From Candidatus Acutalibacter stercorigallinarum (GTDB taxonomy: Bacteria > Bacillota > Clostridia > Oscillospirales > Acutalibacteraceae): a DNA stretch of 32,654 nucleotides. The translations under genes and the position numbers were made by a program. The notes below the pieces were generated by a model that saw only the letters and a list, made by a program, of their open reading frames with translations, ran no database searches and was not told the DNA's origin. The stretch spans positions 1-32,654 of the forward strand of contig DXIW01000010.1 in NCBI GenBank assembly GCA_019112625.1, written 5' to 3'. Below, one piece after another: positions 16,537 through 23,331 of this stretch (position 1 is the first letter of the stretch; each line of letters begins with the position of its first letter).

Positions 16537-17817
16537 ATGAGAATACAACATGACCTGGTCATTATCGGCGGGGGGCCCGCGGGCCTGGCCGCCGCCATCT
16601 CCGCCCGGGAGAACGGGGTGGAGGACGTGCTGGTGCTGGAGCGGGAAAAGGAGCTGGGGGGCATCCTCAACCAGTGCATCCACAACGGCTTTGGGCTGCA
16701 CACCTTCCAGGAGGAGCTCACCGGCCCGGAGTACGCGGCCCGGTATATCGAAAAGGCCAAGGCGCTTTCCATCCCCTACCGGCTGAGCACCACGGTGGTG
16801 GATTTAGAGCCCAGCGGGGACGGGGTGCTGGTCACCTCGGTGAGCCGGGAGGAGGGCCTGGTGCAGATCCAGGCCAAGGCCGCGGTGCTGGCCATGGGCT
16901 GCCGGGAGCGCCCCCGGGGCGCGCTGAATATCCCGGGCACCCGGCCGGCGGGGATTTTCTCTGCGGGCACGGCCCAGCGCCTGGTGAACATGGAGGGCTA
17001 CCTGCCCGGCAAGCGGGTGGTGATCTTGGGCAGCGGCGATATCGGCCTCATCATGGCCCGGCGCATGACCCTGGAGGGCGCCAAGGTGCTGTGCGTGGCC
17101 GAGCTGATGCCCTACTCCGGGGGACTGAAGCGGAACATCGTCCAGTGTCTCAACGACTACGGCATCCCCCTGAAGCTGAGCCACACGGTGGTGGACATCC
17201 AGGGCAAGGAGCGGGTCACCGGGGTGACCATCGCCGCGGTGGATGAGAAGCTGAAGCCCATCCCCGGCACGGAGGAGCACTTCGACTGCGACACCCTGCT
17301 GTTGTCCGTGGGCCTCATCCCGGAGAACGAGCTGTCCCGCCAGGTGGGGGTACAGCTCTCCCCGGTGACCAACGGGCCCAAAGTAAACGAGAGCCTGGAG
17401 ACCAACCTGCCCGGGGTGTTCGCCTGCGGCAACGTGCTCCACGTCCACGACCTGGTGGACTATGTGTCCGAGGAGGCGGTGCAGGCCGGCCGCAACGCCG
17501 CCAGGTACCTGCTGGAGGGCCGCAGCCCGGAGCAGAAGGAAATCCCCCTTACAGTGGCCGGGGCGGTGCGCTACACCGTGCCCTGCACCCTCTCCCCCCA
17601 GCGCATGGAGGCGGAGACCGTGGTGCGCTTCCGGGTGGGCCGCAACCTGCGGGACGCCCTGGTGCGGGTCACCGCGGACGGGAAAGAGCTGCTGCGGCGC
17701 AAGCGCCCGGTGATGGCCCCCGGCGAGATGGAGCAGGTCAAGCTGAAGCGGGAGTGGTTCACCGGCCAGGAGAAAGAGATTGTGGTAGAAGCCCTGGAAG
17801 CAAAGGAGGCGCAGTGA
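16537..17817 (+). CDS. NAD(P)/FAD-dependent oxidoreductase, partner of the GlpA-like protein
   Basis: The 426-residue protein has two dinucleotide-binding folds: VIIGGGPAGLAAA at the N-terminus for FAD and VVILGSGDIGLIMARR near 160-172 for NAD(P)H. The FAD-closing motif GVFACGNVLHVHD lies near 295. The layout is that of pyridine nucleotide-disulfide reductase-like proteins such as HcnB, but no redox-active CXXC is visible. It probably passes electrons between the GlpA-like subunit and a nicotinamide or another carrier (inference). It follows its neighbour by 15 bases with AGAGGAGAG upstream, and its stop is one base from the ATG of the DUF1667 gene. Confidence 0.85.
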   Translation: MRIQHDLVIIGGGPAGLAAAISARENGVEDVLVLEREKELGGILNQCIHNGFGLHTFQEELTGPEYAARYIEKAKALSIPYRLSTTVVDLEPSGDGVLVTSVSREEGLVQIQAKAAVLAMGCRERPRGALNIPGTRPAGIFSAGTAQRLVNMEGYLPGKRVVILGSGDIGLIMARRMTLEGAKVLCVAELMPYSGGLKRNIVQCLNDYGIPLKLSHTVVDIQGKERVTGVTIAAVDEKLKPIPGTEEHFDCDTLLLSVGLIPENELSRQVGVQLSPVTNGPKVNESLETNLPGVFACGNVLHVHDLVDYVSEEAVQAGRNAARYLLEGRSPEQKEIPLTVAGAVRYTVPCTLSPQRMEAETVVRFRVGRNLRDALVRVTADGKELLRRKRPVMAPGEMEQVKLKREWFTGQEKEIVVEALEAKEAQ

Positions 17818-17818
17818 T

Positions 17819-18181
17819 ATGGCGATAATCGAGCTGACCTGCATCAGCTGCCCCCTGGGCTGCCCCCTGAAGGTGGAGACCGACGGGGCGGGCCAGGTGG
17901 TGTCCGTCACCGGCAACACCTGCAAGCGGGGGGAGGCCTACGGCCGCAAGGAGGTCACCGCCCCCACCCGCACCGTCACCTCTACGGTGAAGGTGGAGGG
18001 GGCCGGCGTGCCGGTGGTGTCGGTGCGCACCAAAACCGACATCCCCAAGGAGAAGATTTTTGACTGCATGGCGGCCATCCGCGAGGCCGTGGCCCAGGCC
18101 CCAGTGCACATCGGGGACGTGGTGGTGGAGAACGTCTGCGGCACCGGCGTGGACGTGGTGGCCACCAAGGACGCAGAGTAA
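17819..18181 (+). CDS. DUF1667 domain protein (Cys-rich redox subunit)
   Basis: The 120-residue protein carries CISCPLGC near its start and a further Cys in NTCKRGE (Cys8, Cys11, Cys15, Cys35). This is the pattern of DUF1667, and four cysteines could hold an iron-sulfur cluster. The rest includes VKTDIPKEKIFD-like and HIGDVVVENVCGTGVDVVAT segments typical of the family. The ATG is one base after the stop of the FAD oxidoreductase, so the two should be coupled. Genes of this family regularly follow GlpA/GlpB-type oxidoreductases, which suggests the third subunit of one complex. The electron acceptor is unknown. Confidence 0.85.
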   Translation: MAIIELTCISCPLGCPLKVETDGAGQVVSVTGNTCKRGEAYGRKEVTAPTRTVTSTVKVEGAGVPVVSVRTKTDIPKEKIFDCMAAIREAVAQAPVHIGDVVVENVCGTGVDVVATKDAE

Positions 18182-18197
18182 TCCCCGCCGCCATAGA

Positions 18198-18545
18198 ACG
18201 GGTACGGCTAAAAAAACCTGCCCCGGGCGAGCAATCCCCGCCGGGCAATTCCCCGGCCTGTGCCAGGGCGGCAAGGAAATCCCAGCGTCTTAAAACGGGT
18301 ACGGCTGGAAAAACAGCCCCAGGCGGGTAATCCCCCGCTGCGGGCGCGGTTCCCCGGCCTGTGCCAGGCCGCAGGGAAGTCCCAGCGTCTTAAAACAGGT
18401 ATGGCTGGAAAACCGGCCCCAGGCGGGAACAATCTTCGTCGGGCGGTTCACTGGCCCATGCCAGGGCGGTGAGAAAATCCCCCACGCCTAAAAACGGGTA
18501 CGGCTGAAAAACCTGCCCCGGGCGAGCAATCCCCGCCGGGCGGAC
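18198..18545. repeat. Tandem array of a ~99-bp hairpin-rich repeat (about 3.5 copies)
   Basis: Units start at 18198, 18295, 18395 and 18494 (periods 97, 100 and 99), each opening with AC(G/A)GGTA(C/T)GGCT. The last is cut short near 18545. Units can form hairpins: GGCTG/CAGCC around an A-rich loop, and GGCCTG-TGC-CAGGCC within a TTCCC/GGGAA stem. Unit 3 has TTCAC opposite GTGAGAA, which looks like a compensating change. The array fills the 434-base gap between the DUF1667 and HAD genes. The frames through it show no conserved protein. Confidence 0.85.
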
Positions 18546-18615
18546 GGAAGAAAAAAATCACATGGCAGGGCTGCCCGGGGCGCTGGGCGGCCCTGTTCCA
18601 GATAGGAGAGATAAC

Positions 18616-19335
18616 GTGCTGGCGAAACACATCACCACCGTGCTGTTCGATTTGGACGGCACCCTGCTGCCCATGGACCAGATGGGCTTTACCAAAACCT
18701 ACTTCGGCCTGCTGGTGCAGAAGGCCGCCCCCTTCGGCCTGAAGCCCCAGCCCACCATCGACGCGGTGTGGGCGGGCACCAAGGCCATGGTGAAAAACGA
18801 CGGCTCCGCCCCCAACGACCGCCGCTTCTGGGACACCTTCTGCCCCCTGGTGGGGGTGGAGGAATCCGTGCTGCGGCCGGTGTTCGACAAATTCTACGCC
18901 GAGGAATTCCACGGGGCCAGGTCCGCCTGCGGGGAGAACCCCTGCGCGGCCCAGGCGGTGCGGGGCCTGAAGGCCCAGGGCTACGACGTGGTGCTGGCCA
19001 CCAACCCCATCTTCCCCCTGGTGGGGGTGCGCACCCGGCTCTCCTGGGTGGGCCTTGCCCCCGAGGACTTCTCCCTGGTGACCACCTACGAGAACAGCCG
19101 CTTTTGCAAGCCCAACCCCGCCTATTTCCAAGAGATCGTGGAGAAGCTGGGCAAAGCGCCCCAGGAGTGCCTGATGGTGGGCAACGACGGGGTGGAGGAC
19201 ACCGCCGCCGCCCAGGTGGGCCTGTCCCTGTACCTTGCCACCGACTGCCTGGAAAACGGCGACAAGGTGGACCTGTCCCAGTTCCCCCACGGCAGCTTCC
19301 AGGACTTCCTCACCTACAGCGGCGCGGCGGGCTGA
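18616..19335 (+). CDS. HAD superfamily hydrolase
   Basis: The predicted 239-residue enzyme has HAD motif I FDLDGTL (nucleophile Asp12, acid/base Asp14), motif II in VVLATNP, Lys of motif III in FCKPNP and motif IV GNDGVEDT. A helical cap sits between motifs I and II. It is probably a phosphatase of the phosphoglycolate/YjjG-like group, substrate unknown. The GTG at 18616 is chosen because AGGAG lies seven bases before it. An ATG at 18562 has no good ribosome site. It is downstream of the tandem repeat array and upstream of the thioredoxin genes, with no clear functional link. Confidence 0.85.
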   Translation: MLAKHITTVLFDLDGTLLPMDQMGFTKTYFGLLVQKAAPFGLKPQPTIDAVWAGTKAMVKNDGSAPNDRRFWDTFCPLVGVEESVLRPVFDKFYAEEFHGARSACGENPCAAQAVRGLKAQGYDVVLATNPIFPLVGVRTRLSWVGLAPEDFSLVTTYENSRFCKPNPAYFQEIVEKLGKAPQECLMVGNDGVEDTAAAQVGLSLYLATDCLENGDKVDLSQFPHGSFQDFLTYSGAAG

Positions 19336-19354
19336 AAAATCGAAAAAATTTTCC

Positions 19355-19401
19355 AACTGTTGCTTTTGCAACAGGAAAACCCAAAGCCTTTGGGGTATCA
19401 T
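19355..19401 (+). promoter_or_regulatory. Paired dyads upstream of trxA
   Basis: Two perfect 7-bp dyads lie in series: CTGTTGC-TTTT-GCAACAG and CCCAAAG-C-CTTTGGG, followed by TATCAT at 19396-19401, a possible -10. No well-spaced -35 was found. They may be a regulator site for the thioredoxin genes or a stem ending the HAD transcript. Confidence 0.35.
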
Positions 19402-19456
19402 AAAATCACCGAAAGGGAAATACCATACTCCAGATAGAAAGGGACAGGTGAGTGCT

Positions 19457-19765
19457 ATGGCAGTTTTGACCTTGACCAAGAACAATTTCGAAAAGGAAGT
19501 GCTCCAGGCCCAGGGCCCGGTGCTGGTGGATTTCTGGGCCAGCTGGTGCGGCCCCTGCAAAATGTTCTCCCCCATCGTGGACGAGTTCGCAGAAGAGAAC
19601 GCCGGGAAGATCACCGTGGGCAAGGTGAACATCGACGACGAGCCCGAGCTGGCCGCCCAGTTCCGGGTGATGAGCATCCCCACCGCCATGCTGTTCCAGA
19701 ACGGCAAGCCCGTGCAGACCCTGGTGGGCGTGCAGCCCAAGGCCAAGCTGGAGGCCATGCTGTAA
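19457..19765 (+). CDS. trxA: Thioredoxin
   Basis: The 102-residue protein has the classical thioredoxin fold with the active site WCGPC (Cys31 and Cys34), DFWASW before it, the cis-Pro loop SIPTAMLF and a C-terminal helix. It reduces protein disulfides in the cytosol and is itself reduced by the thioredoxin reductase encoded 63 bases downstream. The ATG at 19457 is chosen from the family start. The ribosome site (GACAGGTG) is modest. Upstream, 121 bases hold two dyads. Downstream a strong hairpin separates it from trxB. Confidence 0.95.
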   Translation: MAVLTLTKNNFEKEVLQAQGPVLVDFWASWCGPCKMFSPIVDEFAEENAGKITVGKVNIDDEPELAAQFRVMSIPTAMLFQNGKPVQTLVGVQPKAKLEAML

Positions 19766-19784
19766 ACACAAAAGCATCGAAGAG

Positions 19785-19808
19785 GCGGGGCCGCGGCCCC
19801 GCTTTTTT
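19785..19808 (+). terminator. Intrinsic terminator or attenuator between trxA and trxB
   Basis: A perfect 8-bp GC stem (GCGGGGCC with GGCCCCGC) is followed directly by six T residues. Only 20 bases then separate it from the trxB ATG, leaving no room for a separate promoter after it. It should set trxA above trxB by partial read-through. Confidence 0.85.
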
Positions 19809-19828
19809 CGAAAAAAGGAGGAACCACC

Positions 19829-20755
19829 ATGGAGCAGACCATCTACGACACCATCGTCATCGGCGGGGGACCGGGGGGCTACACCGCCGCCCTGTACACC
19901 GCCCGGGCCAACCTCTCCACCCTGGTGCTGGAAAAGCTGACCCCAGGCGGCCAGATGGGCACCACCGACCAGATCGACAACTACCCGGGCTTCCCCCAGG
20001 GGGTAAACGGTTTTCAGCTGGCCATGCAGATGCAGCAGGGGGCCCAGCGCTTCGGCGCCCAGACGGAGCTGACCGAGGTCATCAGCGTAGAGCTCGCGGG
20101 GCCCGTCAAACAGGTGCGCACCCAGAGCGGCACCTACCAGGGCCGCACCGTGGTGCTGGCCACCGGCGCCAGCCCCCGGGAGCTTGGCCTCCCCGGCGAG
20201 GGGGAGCTGCGGGGCCGGGGGGTGTCCTACTGCGCCACCTGCGACGGCATGTTCTACCGGGGCAGGACCGTGGCCGTGGTGGGGGGCGGCAACACCGCCG
20301 TGGCTGACGTGCTGTACCTCTCCCGTATTTGCGAGAAGGTCTACCTCATCCACCGGCGGGATACGTTGCGGGCCTCGAAAGTCTACCTGGACCCCCTGCA
20401 AAAGGCGGGGAACGTGGAGTTTTTGTGGGACAGCCAGGTGACGGAGCTCCTCTACGGGGAGACCCTCACCGGGGTGAAGGTCCAGAACAAAAAGACCGGG
20501 GAGACCAGGGAGCTTGCGCTGGACGGCCTCTTCGTGGCGGTGGGGCACGTGCCCAATACAGAGTTGTTCCAGGGCCAGGTGGAGCTGGACCAGGGGGGCT
20601 ATGTCATCGCCGATGAGACCACCCGCACCAGCCTGCCCGGGGTGTTCGCCGTGGGGGACCTGCGGCAGAAGCCCCTGCGCCAGGTGGTCACCGCCGCGGC
20701 GGACGGGGCCGTGGCCTCCCACTTTATTGAGGAATACCTGGCGGAGCATCCCTGA
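19829..20755 (+). CDS. trxB: Thioredoxin-disulfide reductase
   Basis: The 308-residue flavoprotein has an FAD motif (IVIGGGPGGYTAALY), redox centre CATC (Cys135 and Cys138), an NADPH motif (VAVVGGGNTAVAD followed by HRRD) and a closing FAD motif GVFAVGDLR. It passes electrons from NADPH to thioredoxin and is of normal length. The HRRDTLRA stretch is the usual NADPH-phosphate contact region. The gene follows trxA and starts after a strong AAAAGGAGG site. A terminator lies just downstream. Confidence 0.95.
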   Translation: MEQTIYDTIVIGGGPGGYTAALYTARANLSTLVLEKLTPGGQMGTTDQIDNYPGFPQGVNGFQLAMQMQQGAQRFGAQTELTEVISVELAGPVKQVRTQSGTYQGRTVVLATGASPRELGLPGEGELRGRGVSYCATCDGMFYRGRTVAVVGGGNTAVADVLYLSRICEKVYLIHRRDTLRASKVYLDPLQKAGNVEFLWDSQVTELLYGETLTGVKVQNKKTGETRELALDGLFVAVGHVPNTELFQGQVELDQGGYVIADETTRTSLPGVFAVGDLRQKPLRQVVTAAADGAVASHFIEEYLAEHP

Positions 20756-20768
20756 AAAATAGAACCGA

Positions 20769-20803
20769 GCCCCGGGGCCCTGGCATAGGCCCCGGGGCTT
20801 TCG
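20769..20803 (+). terminator. Intrinsic terminator after trxB
   Basis: A long GC stem (GAGCCCCGGGGCC pairing with GGCCCCGGGGCTTT) with an 8-base loop ends in a short T-run. Confidence 0.85.
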
Positions 20804-20841
20804 CATAGACTGGGAATACCGACGCGAAAAGGGGGGATGGC

Positions 20842-21276
20842 ATGGCCTATTCCGACCGGGAGCTGCTGGCCCGGATCATCCAGTGCGAGGCCGGGGGCGA
20901 GGGGGACAACGGCATGCGGGCCGTGGCCAGCGTGGTGATGAACCGGGTCCAGGTGGACTACGGGGAGTACGGCCGCCTGCACACCATCCGGCAGGTGGTG
21001 TACCAGAAGCACCAGTTCACCTGCGCCATGGAGACCGTGGGGGGCCAGTACAATTACCAGAACATCTACAACATGCGGCCCACCGACGTGCACTACGCCA
21101 TCGCCGACTGGGCCATGGCCGGCAACCGGCTGTCGGGCCTGGGGTTCGCCCTGTGGTTCTTTAACCCCTACCAGCCCACCTGCCGGGAGAATTTCCCCTC
21201 CGCCGTGGGGCAGTTTGCCCTGCGCATCGGCGACCACTGCTTTTACGACCCCACACCGGCCTACGCCAAGACATAA
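20842..21276 (+). CDS. cwlJ: Spore cortex hydrolase, CwlJ/SleB family
   Basis: The 144-residue protein is a cell-wall hydrolase of the Hydrolase_2 family with no signal peptide, as in CwlJ. The likely catalytic Glu16 lies in IIQCEAGGEG. Family stretches include VASVVMNRV, and FNPYQPTCRENFPS near the end. CwlJ degrades cortex peptidoglycan during germination and acts from the spore coat. The next gene is GerQ-like. In Bacillus subtilis cwlJ is likewise followed by gerQ, and GerQ is needed to place CwlJ in the coat, so the pair supports both calls. GGGGGG sits six bases before the ATG. No sporulation-sigma promoter was confidently seen. Confidence 0.85.
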   Translation: MAYSDRELLARIIQCEAGGEGDNGMRAVASVVMNRVQVDYGEYGRLHTIRQVVYQKHQFTCAMETVGGQYNYQNIYNMRPTDVHYAIADWAMAGNRLSGLGFALWFFNPYQPTCRENFPSAVGQFALRIGDHCFYDPTPAYAKT

Positions 21277-21296
21277 TGGGTACAAGGGAGGTCACT

Positions 21297-21734
21297 ATGG
21301 ACAACTACCAGAAACAGCGGGGGGTAAACTCCCCGGGCATGCAGCGGCTCCACCAGCGCACCGATTTCGAGTCCACCGCCGACGGCGGCAGCGAGCTGGA
21401 TAATTTCCACAGCCCGCCCCAGCCCAGCTTCGACACCGAGGAAATGCGGGGCTCCATGCAGGCCATCCTGGCGGACAACATCGGCAATTACGTGGTCATC
21501 GAGTTCCTCATCGGCACCGGGGAGATCATCCGCAAGCAGGGCATGCTCTACGTGGTGGGCCGCAGCTTTGTCACCCTGTACGATGAGCTGGCCAACAACT
21601 TCATCGTCTGCGACATCTACTCGGTGAAGTTCGTGTATTTCTATATGCCCGGCGACCGCCCCCGCTACCACTACAACACCCTGCCGCCCATCAGCGGCGA
21701 GCCCGGCATGGGCCCCCAGCGCCCACGGGGCTAA
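21297..21734 (+). CDS. gerQ: GerQ-like spore coat protein
   Basis: The 145-residue protein has a polar, Gln/Gly/Pro-rich N-terminus (about 1-50), then a compact region of alternating hydrophobic residues (MQAILADNIGNYVVIEFLI, RSFVTLYDELANNFIVCDIY, SVKFVYFY) resembling GerQ. In Bacillus, GerQ is a coat protein crosslinked by transglutaminase and required for CwlJ assembly. The identification leans on position after cwlJ as well as the sequence shape, so identity is probable. The ATG at 21297 has GGGAGG five bases before it. An ATG at 21276 overlapping the cwlJ stop is less likely. Confidence 0.75.
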   Translation: MDNYQKQRGVNSPGMQRLHQRTDFESTADGGSELDNFHSPPQPSFDTEEMRGSMQAILADNIGNYVVIEFLIGTGEIIRKQGMLYVVGRSFVTLYDELANNFIVCDIYSVKFVYFYMPGDRPRYHYNTLPPISGEPGMGPQRPRG

Positions 21735-21779
21735 ACACGCCCCCACCCTTCCCCCGGCCCGAAAAGCTGGGGGATTTCT

Positions 21780-21845
21780 GTCCGTGGCCGGACTGGACGA
21801 GAAAATTCCTCTGGGCTTCGCCCGCCGGAATTTTGGGGTGTGACC
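21780..21845 (+). repeat. 66-bp dispersed repeat, copy A
   Basis: This stretch is a direct copy of 28714-28779, with a single visible mismatch. The two flank S-layer gene 2 and xylulokinase, about 6.9 kb apart. Its first 40 bases also match the left arm of the palindrome at 14860. Confidence 0.9.
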
Positions 21846-21904
21846 ATGAGAACATTCCGCGGAAGCAAACCCGCGCTTCTTGCGGCTTCTATAAAATTTC
21901 CAGG

Positions 21905-22760
21905 AAAACCCCTTCCGCCGCCTTTCGGCGACTGGGGGAGCTGCCCTTAAAAGCTCAGAATACCCGAAAGTAAAACTTTCTCGCTCATTTTTCTCCCCCG
22001 TGGGGGATACAAAAGGGGCAACGTCCCCTTGAAAAACTTTATATTATTTTGAAAATAGAACTCCCCCTCCCGCGCCAGCGCGGCCCCCTCTTTCAAAAAG
22101 CATAGGTGCGGGAGGGGGGTGAGCGAGCGCCGGTGGCGCTCTGCCGCGAACCGGTCTCCGTTGCCACGACCGTCGGTCCTGGACGCGCCCCACTGGGGCG
22201 CAGGACCCGAGCCGGCAGGCGAGACGGGGGTGGGAACCTCTCGGGAAGAAACCCCTTCCGTCACGCCACCGGCGTGACACCTCCCCCAAAGGGGGAGGCA
22301 AGTCTCGCTTCCAAGAAACACAAAATAAAACGGTGAACCAGAGCTAAGCACACCCTTGGGGGGTGCGAGGGGGGTCTTGGTGCCCACTGGGCACCTGCGC
22401 CCCCATAGGGGGAGGCAAGTCTCGCTTCCAAAAAGCACAAAATAAAACAGCGAACCAGGACTAAGTATGCCCTTGGGGGTGCAAGGGGGCGGAGCCCCCT
22501 GAAAAAACTCTATTTTTAGAAAAATAAGATCCCCCTCCCGCGCCAGCGCAGCCCCTTCCTTCTGAAAAGTGTGTGCGTGGGAGGGGGTTAGGGGGTGGGA
22601 GGCTATAGAAAGCACACGTAACTCCCTCCGCCGCCCCTGGCGGTACCTCCCTCATGGAGGGAGGCAAGCTCCGCTTCCAATGAGCTCAAAGTAAGACAGC
22701 AGGCCCGGGTTAAGCATGCCCTTGGGGGGGAAGGGGGTGGGAACCTGAAAAAATCTTCCC
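21905..22760. repeat. Mosaic of imperfect palindromic repeats
   Basis: Three related ~83-base segments start at 22293, 22410 and 22659 (GGGAGGCAAG, CGCTTCCAA, then a T/C-to-G-rich end). Each is preceded by a paired-hairpin module such as GTCACGCC-ACC-GGCGTGAC plus CCTCCC/GGGAGG. Two ~110-base segments (about 22010-22130 and 22480-22590) share a GC hairpin, a TGAAAAACT-type AT stretch and CCCTCCCGCGCCAGCGC. No gene is supported here. Confidence 0.8.
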
Positions 22761-22892
22761 AAATAAAACAGGCCGCCGCGTGCAACAAAAATTCAACAGC
22801 CCAAAAATTTCCTCCTCACCTACGAACCATCCCCCACAACACCACCTCTCGGCACCAAAAAATCCCTCCCCACGCTCCCCCGAGCCAACCAC

Positions 22893-22980
22893 GGGCCGAC
22901 CTCGGGCTTTTTCGGGCCAAACCCGGGCCAATTTGGGTCGGAATTGGGCTATTTGGGGTCGATTTTGGGTCGATTCTGGG
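22893..22980 (+). repeat. Helically phased GGG tract
   Basis: Nine GGG runs begin at 22893, 22904, 22914, 22925, 22935, 22946, 22955, 22967 and 22978, with spacings of 9-12 and mostly 10-11 bases, separated mainly by A/T-rich steps. The spacing is close to the 10.5-bp helical turn and not a multiple of three, so it is not a peptide repeat. Confidence 0.7.
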
Positions 22981-23174
22981 CTTTCCCGGACCAAAATCGC
23001 GCCGATTTGGGGCCCACTCCCCCCTCTCGGCAGCCCCTTCCACCCCGGGTGATGTACAAAAACTTCACCTCTCATCCTCCGCACACAATCGCGCCCCGTC
23101 TACCTTAATTTCCCGAAGTCGCACAAATTATAGAGTATTTATCACATTTACTTCTAAAAATGCCCCTCTCAGTT
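22981..23174. other. Leader region of S-layer gene 2 with only weak promoter signals
   Basis: The only spaced pair near the cassette is TTCTAA (23152-23157) and TATAGA (23175-23180), 17 apart and 4/6 each. The stretch 23100-23170 is AT-rich. Nothing else was recognised. Confidence 0.45.
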
Positions 23175-23331
23175 TATAGATAACTTCCACTCGCGGGGAT
23201 CTGTGCCCCGGGAGAATCTAAAATTTAAGAGGGTTGAAATTATGAACAAAAGCAAGTTTCTGAAGAAATCACTTGCGATGCTCCTGGCTCTCATGCTGGT
23301 CGTCGCGATGATTCCGCTCAGTGCTTCCGCT
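23175..23331 (+). repeat. S-layer cassette head, copy 2 (157 bp)
   Basis: Almost identical to 11278-11434 and inverted 32494-32650. The 5' UTR hairpin is kept, with changes confined to its loop side. The shared run with copy 3 extends a few bases further upstream (AGTT) than with copy 1. Confidence 0.92.

Noticed and set aside
18198-18545. Possible CRISPR or protein-coding repeat
   Set aside because: Units are head-to-tail with no unique spacers, and none of the frames through them shows a conserved protein; periods of 97-100 also break frame.
22893-22980. Possible CRISPR array because of the regular spacing
   Set aside because: The periodic unit is a GGG triplet every 10-11 bases; there are no 24-37 bp repeats with unique spacers.
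22710-23084. Minus-strand 124-codon frame and overlapping frames around the GGG tract
   Set aside because: The periodicity is not a multiple of three and the sequence is a repeat-rich spacer; no start signals.
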